From Acidobacteriota bacterium (GTDB lineage: Bacteria > Acidobacteriota > Terriglobia > Bryobacterales > Bryobacteraceae), in assembly GCA_947466555.1 (NCBI GenBank), contig CANIFK010000096.1, positions 1 through 11,419 of the forward strand: a stretch of 11,419 nucleotides of DNA. The letters are read 5' to 3'. The notes beneath the pieces are model-generated. The model was not told where the DNA came from and made no database searches. It saw only the letters and a program-made list of their open reading frames with translations. The translations under genes were made by a program, and so were the position numbers. Position 1 is the first letter of the stretch. The number at the start of each line of letters is the position of its first letter. Below, piece after piece: positions 6,256 to 11,419 of the stretch.

Positions 6256-7674
6256 TTAGATACTTAATTTACGCACGGTTGGGCCACCTACGCCGCTGGG
6301 AAATAGCGGCGTCTCCACGTCCAACTGCCACGCCCCGTTGCCATCCTGCGCTCGCGCCTCCACGAGCGCCGCGCCAGCGGGCGCTTCCAACTCAATCATC
6401 CAGCGCGTCCAGCAATACAGCGACAACGGGTTCTCCATTTCCGCCGGCATCCAGGGACCACCGTCCAGCCGGACTTCGACAGCCTTGATCCCTCGACTCC
6501 CCGCATAGGAGACACCGCCAACCGTCACCTTGTTCCCCTCGCGCCGGGCCTTGTCGATGAACGACGCCACCTTCACCAGCGGCTCTTTCGTGTATCCCAT
6601 CTTCGGCCACGTGCCGAAATACGGCTTCGTGACGAACGCAATTTCGCCCATCCACTTCACGTTCTTGAACCCGTAATAACGCGGGCACAACAGCCGCACC
6701 GGGAAGCCATGCGCGCGGTTCAGCGTCTCGCCATTCATGCCAACGGCCAGCATCACCTCATCACTAAACGCATACTCAATCGGCAGCGAATCGCCGTGCC
6801 CATCGACGCCAATAAATGCCACCTCGCGAATCCCCACCGGTAGCTTTGCCCGGTCCATGATCTGGCTCAACAGAAACCCGCTCCACTCCGCCGTCCCCAT
6901 CAGGTCGCTCTTCAGCGTGTTCGATACGCAGCGCAACGTTACATACCGCTGCTGCCGAGGGACCTGCAGCAACTGCGCATAACGCAACACCGCAATCTGC
7001 GCCCCGTCCACGGTGACTCGCAGAGTCCACGAAGCCGGATCGATGGCCGGGTCCACGCTGTTCTTCGACATCGTGTAGTGCTGCCCAATCTGCGTCACCG
7101 CCTTGCGCACCCAACCCACGCCAAACCGCTCCTCCGGCATCGCGAACGGCCACAACCGCACCGGCTTCACAGCCCCGCGTGCCAATCGTTCATCCCGCAA
7201 AAAACTCTCGCCCGCCACTGCCACCGTCGCCCCGCCCATCAACGCCTGCAACGCCAATCGCCGCCCACCCACCGGAGCCACGGCCTTCCGTTCCAACCAC
7301 TCCAACATCGTCCACGCTGGGAACCAAAACGTGAAGGTCTCCCAACCCAACGGATATCCGAACAGAAACCCATACGCCAACGATCCGCCAAACGCGATCA
7401 TCGACGCTCGCCATCCAGTGAAACACGCCGCCTGCGACATCACAAAGCCCAACGCCGCCAGCCCGCCCGTCAATGCGAACGGCTTCGCCCAAGCTCCCAT
7501 CTGCGCCAGCAGCCACACCGAATACGTATTCGGCGTCCGCGCCATGATCCACTCGCCGATCACCTCGGTCCACAAAGGCACACCGAACAAGTAGAACGCC
7601 ACATAGTGCACCGCCAACCCGAAGGCCGTCGCCAGCGAACCACGCTCAATCGCCCGCCGAATCAACTCCCCCAA
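6256..7674 (-). CDS. Membrane-fused sulfite-oxidase-fold molybdopterin oxidoreductase
   Basis: With the chosen TTG start the protein has 472 residues. The first 130 residues form about four hydrophobic segments (near 15-35, 62-82, 90-107 and 112-125). They are followed by GGRRLALQALMGGATVAVAG (136-155), a twin-arginine-like signal inside the protein. The rest is an oxidoreductase molybdopterin-binding domain. TLRCVSN carries the molybdenum-ligand Cys249; AEWSG, GVDGHGDSLPIEYAF, MNGETLNRAHGFPVRLLCP and YYGFKNVKWM follow in family order. The C-terminal 90 residues look like the dimerisation domain (GIKAVEVRLDGGPWMPAEM). The architecture suggests an enzyme anchored in the membrane with its active site outside. 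Known relatives oxidise sulfite or reduce oxidised methionine; the substrate here is unknown. It lies between crtB (13 bp overlap) and the glycosyltransferase (5 bp gap). The start is uncertain: a GTG at 7737 adds 21 residues. Confidence 0.85.
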   Translation of the reverse strand: MGELIRRAIERGSLATAFGLAVHYVAFYLFGVPLWTEVIGEWIMARTPNTYSVWLLAQMGAWAKPFALTGGLAALGFVMSQAACFTGWRASMIAFGGSLAYGFLFGYPLGWETFTFWFPAWTMLEWLERKAVAPVGGRRLALQALMGGATVAVAGESFLRDERLARGAVKPVRLWPFAMPEERFGVGWVRKAVTQIGQHYTMSKNSVDPAIDPASWTLRVTVDGAQIAVLRYAQLLQVPRQQRYVTLRCVSNTLKSDLMGTAEWSGFLLSQIMDRAKLPVGIREVAFIGVDGHGDSLPIEYAFSDEVMLAVGMNGETLNRAHGFPVRLLCPRYYGFKNVKWMGEIAFVTKPYFGTWPKMGYTKEPLVKVASFIDKARREGNKVTVGGVSYAGSRGIKAVEVRLDGGPWMPAEMENPLSLYCWTRWMIELEAPAGAALVEARAQDGNGAWQLDVETPLFPSGVGGPTVRKLSI

Positions 7675-8549
7675 AACTTCAGCCTTCCCAACGCAGGCCG
7701 CGCCAGTGCCCGCGCCGTAATCCCGTATTTCCGCCACGCCGGCACTACGGCCCGCTGCGCGAAAACGTCGTAATCCATCTCTTCAATCCGCGTCAGGATT
7801 CCGCTATACACGCGAGCCGCGATCTCCACAGCGAACCGCCCCTCGGGCCGCAACATCGCAATCCCCGGCATCGACTTCCCGTAGTAGAACCTCGCCCGCT
7901 CCGCCTGAAACCGCATCAATTGCACAAACTCCGGCGTCCGCTCGGCCCGTCGTAACTCGGCCTCCGAATACCCAAACTGCGCAATCTCCTCGGCCGGCAA
8001 ATAGATTCGCCCGCGACCCAAATCCTCGCCCACATCGCGCAGAATGTTGGTCAATTGCATCGCCACACCCAGATCCTCGGCATACGGCAACGCGTCACCT
8101 TCAAAACCAATCACGTGCGACATCATCAGCCCCACCGTGCTCGCCACGCGATAACAGAACACGCGCAATTCATCAAAGTTCCGATACCGCACGCCCTCCA
8201 GATCCATCCGCATGCCTTCAATCAATTCGAACGCATACTCGGCCGGAATCGCATGCCGTTCGCAGGCCCACGCAAAATGCCGTAGGATCACCGGACAATC
8301 CGTGCTCCCAGCCAACGCGCGCTTCAACCCCTCGCGCCACTCGTCCAACTCGCGCCTTGCAGCGGCGACATCTGGATTCTCATCCACAATGTCATCGGTA
8401 GTCCGGCAGAACCAGTAAACGGCATACGCCGAGGCGGCCAACTCCGGAGGAAAAAATCGCGTCGCGAAATAAAAGCTCTTCGACCCGCGCGCCGTCGCCT
8501 CCGCCGCCTGGCGGTTCCATTCGGCGTCTATACGGGCAACCGGTCGCAT
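7662..8549 (-). CDS. crtB: Phytoene synthase
   Basis: This 295-residue head-to-head prenyl transferase joins two GGPP molecules into phytoene. ARGSKSFYFATRFFP (20-34) is the family's N-terminal signature. The first aspartate motif is DDIVDE (52-57), and the second is NILRDVGEDLGRGRIYLP (168-185) with Asp172 and Asp176. The stretch from QLTNILRDV through RIYLP matches C40 phytoene synthases well, but CrtM and the hopanoid enzymes HpnC/HpnD share the fold. The neighbouring purple-type CrtI and GGPP-type synthase favour phytoene. The ATG start lies inside the 3' end of crtI (22 bp overlap), with a weak GGA 9 nt upstream. Length is normal. Confidence 0.92.
   Translation of the reverse strand: MRPVARIDAEWNRQAAEATARGSKSFYFATRFFPPELAASAYAVYWFCRTTDDIVDENPDVAAARRELDEWREGLKRALAGSTDCPVILRHFAWACERHAIPAEYAFELIEGMRMDLEGVRYRNFDELRVFCYRVASTVGLMMSHVIGFEGDALPYAEDLGVAMQLTNILRDVGEDLGRGRIYLPAEEIAQFGYSEAELRRAERTPEFVQLMRFQAERARFYYGKSMPGIAMLRPEGRFAVEIAARVYSGILTRIEEMDYDVFAQRAVVPAWRKYGITARALARPALGRLKFWGS
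7683..7689 (-). promoter_or_regulatory. Shine-Dalgarno supporting the TTG start of the molybdoenzyme gene
   Basis: GGGAAGG on the - strand is 8 nt before the TTG at 7674 and lies within the last codons of crtB. A second TTG at 7665 overlaps the crtB stop but has its purine run with no spacer, so 7674 is preferred. Confidence 0.55.
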
Positions 8550-10018
8550 ACCAGCTTTTCCACGATCTTAGCCGATGACAGCACGCCCGGCACGCCCGCG
8601 CCCGGATGTGTGCCCGCGCCGACGAAGTACAGCCCCTTCACGTCCTCGCTCTCGTTGTGCGGCCGGAACCACGCCGACTGCGTAAAGATGGGCTCAAACG
8701 AAAACCCGGAGCCGCGATACGTGTTCAACGTCGTCTCGAAATCCAGCGGCGTGAACAACCGTTCGGTCACCAACCGCGACTGCAACCCGGGCAGATAATT
8801 CTTCTCCATGTAAGCCATCACGCGATCGCGGAACGGCTTCGCCTCGGTCGTCCAATCGATCCCGCTCAACTGATTCGGCACAGGGACCAGAGCATAAAAA
8901 CAGTCGTGGCCCTCGGGCGCCATCGAAGGATCGGTAGCCGTCGGACGGTGCAGATAGATCGAAAAATCCTCGCCCAAAATCTTCTTCTGGAAGATGTCGG
9001 TCAGCAACGCCTCGTACCGTTCGCCCAGCAGAATCGTATGGTGCTTGATATCGGAATACGACCCCTTCGTGCCGAAATAGATAACAAACAGCCCCATACT
9101 GTACCGCATACTATCGAGCTTCGAATCAGTCCAACGGCGGCGGTCCGCCGCGGGCACCATCTTGCGGTACGTATTCGCTACATCGGCGTTCGACACCACC
9201 GCATCGGCAGCAATCGTCTCGCCCGCCTCCGTCTCCACGCCCACCGCGCGCCCACCCTCTGTCAGGATCCGCTTCACCGGCGTGTTCAACCGAACTTTGC
9301 CGCCCAACTCACGGAACAACCGGCCCAGGCCATCCACCACTGCGCCCGTACCGCCCATCGCGTAATGCACGCCCCACTGCCGTTCCAAGTGGTGAATCAG
9401 CGCGTAAATGGACGTCGTCTGAAACGGATTCCCGCCCACCAACAATGGATGAAAGCTAAACACCCGCTGCAGCATCGGGTCTTTCACATAGCTCTTCACG
9501 AACTGAAAAACGGTCTTGTGGGATTGCAACCGCACGAGGTCCGGCGCAATCTTGATCATGTCCATGAACTTCAGAAACGGCACATCGCTCAACTCCACGA
9601 AGCCCTTCTGAAAAATGTCCTTCGCCGCCAGGATCATGGCCTTGTAGCCATCCACGTCACCCGGCGAGAACGCCGCCACTTTCCGCTCCGTCTCCCGTTC
9701 GTCGCCGTTGTATTCGAAGTGGCGTCCATCCGGGAACTCAATCCGGTAGAACGGGTCCACCGGCACAATCTTCACGTAATCCGACGTCCTCTTCCCGGCC
9801 CCGGCAAACAGCTCATCCAACATGAAAGGCGCAGTAATCACGGTCGGCCCGGCGTCGAAGGTGAACCCATCCTGCCGGTACACATACGCGCGCCCGCCCA
9901 GCATGTCGCGCGCCTCCAGCAGCTCCACATCGTATCCCCGCGACGCCAATCGCACCGCGGTGCCCAGCCCGCCAAATCCACTGCCGATAACGGCAACCTT
10001 ACGCGAGCGATTTGCCAT
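8528..10018 (-). CDS. crtI: Phytoene desaturase CrtI
   Basis: This 496-residue FAD-dependent membrane-associated desaturase introduces double bonds into phytoene, giving neurosporene, lycopene or a more desaturated product. The dinucleotide fold is KVAVIGSGFGGLGTAVRLAS (7-26), followed by LLEARDMLGGRAYVY and FDAGPTVIT. FSFHPLLVGGNPFQTTSIYA, a GVHYAMGGTGAVVDGL stretch and the C-terminal bacterial carotene desaturase signature GLYFVGAGTHPGAGVPGVL are all present. These segments resemble the C40 CrtI of purple bacteria more than staphylococcal CrtN or CrtP. The number of desaturations cannot be read from sequence. The start lies 20 bp inside the prenyl synthase gene, with an AAGGAG 16 nt upstream, too far to be ideal. 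A retinol-saturase-type oxidoreductase is unlikely given this context. Confidence 0.94.
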   Translation of the reverse strand: MANRSRKVAVIGSGFGGLGTAVRLASRGYDVELLEARDMLGGRAYVYRQDGFTFDAGPTVITAPFMLDELFAGAGKRTSDYVKIVPVDPFYRIEFPDGRHFEYNGDERETERKVAAFSPGDVDGYKAMILAAKDIFQKGFVELSDVPFLKFMDMIKIAPDLVRLQSHKTVFQFVKSYVKDPMLQRVFSFHPLLVGGNPFQTTSIYALIHHLERQWGVHYAMGGTGAVVDGLGRLFRELGGKVRLNTPVKRILTEGGRAVGVETEAGETIAADAVVSNADVANTYRKMVPAADRRRWTDSKLDSMRYSMGLFVIYFGTKGSYSDIKHHTILLGERYEALLTDIFQKKILGEDFSIYLHRPTATDPSMAPEGHDCFYALVPVPNQLSGIDWTTEAKPFRDRVMAYMEKNYLPGLQSRLVTERLFTPLDFETTLNTYRGSGFSFEPIFTQSAWFRPHNESEDVKGLYFVGAGTHPGAGVPGVLSSAKIVEKLVCDRLPV

Positions 10019-10802
10019 AGAGGTTATCTAACATCTCCTTCAACCCTGCGCCGCGCGAACCGAACACGTCCAGAATCCCGCGAGTACGCTCCATCTGTAG
10101 TTCAAACGGCGCGCGCAGCCGCAGTTCGCCGTCCGCCAAATCATCCATCAACTGATACGCCACGCCGAACTCATGCCCGAAACGCAGCGCGGCCTGCCGT
10201 TCCACCGGATCGACGCCAACGCCGATCACCCCGGCTCTCGCCGCCAAAGCAAACAAAGGCGCCGTCTTCTTCTCCGCCAACTGCCGCGAAGAGCCCCCGC
10301 CCGCCAGGTCCATCGCCTGCCCGCCCACCAGGTTGTTGCAATCCAAAACCTGCAGCACCTTCTGCTGGAACGCCACCATCTGTTCCAACACAAACGGGTC
10401 GCTGATGCCCTCCACGGTCTGCCGCGCCGCCAGAGCCACCAGGCTGAACGCCGCCAGCACCGCCGTCGATTCGCCGAATTCGCGATGCACCGTCGGCCGC
10501 CCGCGCCGGAACTCTTCGTCGTCCATGCACGGCAAGTCGTCCACAATTAAGGACGCGCAGTGCAGCAACTCCACCGCCACAGCCCCACGCATCACCAGGT
10601 CGCGCTCGGCGCCAAGCACCTTGCCGACCCGTAGCGCCAACAGCGGCCTCAGCCGCTGCCCGCCACCCAAAACGGAATACTCCATCGCGCCCGCTACACC
10701 AGACGCGCCGAAGCAATGACCGCCCCGAAGCACATCCCGGAGCGCATCTTCGACCATCAACTTCTCAGCTTCCAGATCCAAGACTACGGCGGAGATCACC
10801 AT
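9999..10802 (-). CDS. Polyprenyl diphosphate synthase, probably GGPP synthase
   Basis: This 267-residue trans-isoprenyl diphosphate synthase supplies the C20 precursor of the operon. GGGQRLRPLLALRVG (46-60) is the IPP-binding region. The first aspartate-rich motif is DDLPCMDDEEFRRGR (88-102), with the two-residue insertion of bacterial enzymes; GGQAMDL (160-166), EKKTAPLF (177-184) and the second motif DDLAD (220-224) follow. At position -5 from the first motif there is Ala83, where E. coli farnesyl diphosphate synthase has Tyr. CrtE-type geranylgeranyl synthases also have a small residue there, so C20 is the likely product. At 267 residues it is somewhat shorter than the usual 290-300. The ATG at 10802 has no SD at normal distance; a second ATG at 10757, preceded by GAGAAG, is possible. 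It is the first gene of the six-gene operon. Confidence 0.88.
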   Translation of the reverse strand: MVISAVVLDLEAEKLMVEDALRDVLRGGHCFGASGVAGAMEYSVLGGGQRLRPLLALRVGKVLGAERDLVMRGAVAVELLHCASLIVDDLPCMDDEEFRRGRPTVHREFGESTAVLAAFSLVALAARQTVEGISDPFVLEQMVAFQQKVLQVLDCNNLVGGQAMDLAGGGSSRQLAEKKTAPLFALAARAGVIGVGVDPVERQAALRFGHEFGVAYQLMDDLADGELRLRAPFELQMERTRGILDVFGSRGAGLKEMLDNLYGKSLA

Positions 10803-10849
10803 AATGGAGAGTCAGATGATCCCCTACCGTAACCGGTGCTAAAAATTGT
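10803..10849. other. Short spacer upstream of the carotenoid operon
   Basis: These 47 bases separate the end of the TIGR03437-domain gene from the prenyl synthase start. No hairpin with a T-run and no convincing -35/-10 pair is visible on the - strand. An ACCGGT palindrome is present at about 10832-10837. The operon promoter may be upstream of the window, or here in a form I cannot recognise. Confidence 0.35.
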
Positions 10850-11419
10850 TTACTGCTGCACCGCCATCGTCACCGCCGGGCTATCCAATCCGCCGACATT
10901 CAAGATAATCGGCACCTGATCGCCCAACGGTGCGTCCTGCGGAATCACCGCGTTCACCTGGTACAACCCCGCCGAACCAGGCGTCAACCCGGCGAACTGC
11001 ACTGCCGCTTCCGCCCCGCCGATGATCACCCGCACCGGGCTCACCACACGGGACAACGGCGCTAACGGCGCCGCCACGCCCGCCGCCACCACCGGATTGG
11101 TCGGCCCCAGCCCGCTGCAGTAAATGACAATCGTGTCGCCACGCTTGGCCGCGGCACCCGGCTCGGCATAGGTCTGCGCCCCGCCGGCCCGTACGGCCAG
11201 AACCACGCCCTGCCCCGCGCCATTGTTGTTCTTGGAGAAGATGCCCGGCTGCGCGTTGCCCACCACAATCCGCTCCGGCGTACCCAGCGCCTGCTGCTTC
11301 CGAACGACAATCTGCTGCTCGGAATTCAGCGCCAACCCGAACGGCACCTGCGCGTTGATCTGCCCGCTGCTAACAAACAACAGCGGCAGCGACTCGCCAC
11401 CCAGCAGCACCTCCGTCCC
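10850..11419 (-). CDS. TIGR03437 (Solibacter C-terminal domain) protein, 3' part, 5' end outside window
   Basis: The frame stays open to the right edge (189 residues visible), so the gene starts outside. The visible protein follows the pattern of the C-terminal domain TIGR03437. VLLGGESLPLLFVSSGQINA is near the start of the visible part, then QVPFGL, GTPERIVVGNAQPGIF, GAGQGVVLAV and GDTIVIYCSGLGPTNP. It closes with PVRVIIGGAEAAVQFAGLTP, GLYQVNAVIP and VGGLDSPAVTMAVQQ. The domain is found, often in many paralogues, at the C-termini of secreted proteins of Solibacter-like acidobacteria. Its role is not established; surface attachment or Ig-like packing is a guess. The upstream part, which would show the functional domain, is missing. 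Its stop lies 47 bp before the carotenoid operon on the same strand. Confidence 0.85.
   Translation of the reverse strand, partial: GTEVLLGGESLPLLFVSSGQINAQVPFGLALNSEQQIVVRKQQALGTPERIVVGNAQPGIFSKNNNGAGQGVVLAVRAGGAQTYAEPGAAAKRGDTIVIYCSGLGPTNPVVAAGVAAPLAPLSRVVSPVRVIIGGAEAAVQFAGLTPGSAGLYQVNAVIPQDAPLGDQVPIILNVGGLDSPAVTMAVQQ

Noticed and set aside
7078..7773. 231-codon + strand open frame opposite the molybdoenzyme gene
   Set aside because: Low-complexity Arg/His/Pro/Gln-rich translation with no domain; antisense shadow.
7662..10018. Assignment of the crtB/crtI pair as hopanoid squalene genes (HpnC/D/E) or as C30 CrtM/CrtN
   Set aside because: The desaturase carries the full C-terminal signature and internal segments of C40 CrtI, and the prenyl synthase motif points to GGPP. 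C30 or squalene products remain possible but less likely.
8606..10405. Open frame of 599 codons on the + strand, antisense to crtI and the prenyl synthase gene
   Set aside because: The translation is dominated by Arg, His, Pro and Gln and shows no recognisable domain. It mirrors codon bias of the strongly supported - strand genes in a GC-rich genome.
1..11419. CRISPR arrays, tRNA genes, insertion sequences, att sites
   Set aside because: No regularly spaced repeats, tRNA-like cloverleaf, transposase or terminal inverted repeats were seen on reading; the window looks like ordinary chromosome.

Overview
The window most likely comes from an acidobacterium of the Bryobacterales/Solibacter type. 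It is GC-rich. The partial gene at the right edge carries the extracellular C-terminal domain catalogued as TIGR03437 ('Solibacter uncharacterized C-terminal domain'), which is strongly enriched in that lineage. The remaining genes fit an aerobic or microaerobic heterotroph but do not identify the taxon on their own.

The left half (about 1-4504) is read on the + strand. A truncated DJ-1/PfpI-family gene overlaps by 4 bp a secreted sugar-phosphate isomerase/epimerase-like TIM-barrel gene. Next comes a complete RNase P RNA (rnpB, about 1253-1640), recognised from its conserved blocks and a perfect closing helix. Then follows a tightly packed run of dciA-like (DUF721), gatC and gatA. These encode a putative replicative-helicase loader and two subunits of the tRNA-dependent amidotransferase; gatB is not here. 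A manganese-type superoxide dismutase gene with a strong ribosome binding site ends this half.

The right half (about 10802 down to 4488) is read on the - strand and is a single six-gene operon with junctions between a 22 bp overlap and a 5 bp gap. In transcription order it encodes a GGPP-type prenyl diphosphate synthase, phytoene desaturase CrtI, phytoene synthase CrtB, a membrane-fused sulfite-oxidase-fold molybdoenzyme, a CrtQ-like family 2 glycosyltransferase, and a divergent PlsC-like acyltransferase. The gene content suggests an acyclic C40 carotenoid that is then glycosylated and acylated. This is the tailoring logic of staphyloxanthin, placed on a purple-bacterial-type C40 backbone. 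The enzyme that creates the sugar-accepting group is not obvious, and the molybdoenzyme occupies that position in the gene order.

The operon converges on the superoxide dismutase gene, and the two 3' ends overlap by 17 bp. Upstream of the operon, 47 bp from the prenyl synthase, lies the 3' end of the TIGR03437-domain gene. The carotenoid-ester operon with an embedded molybdoenzyme is the most interesting part of the window; the + strand genes are mostly housekeeping.
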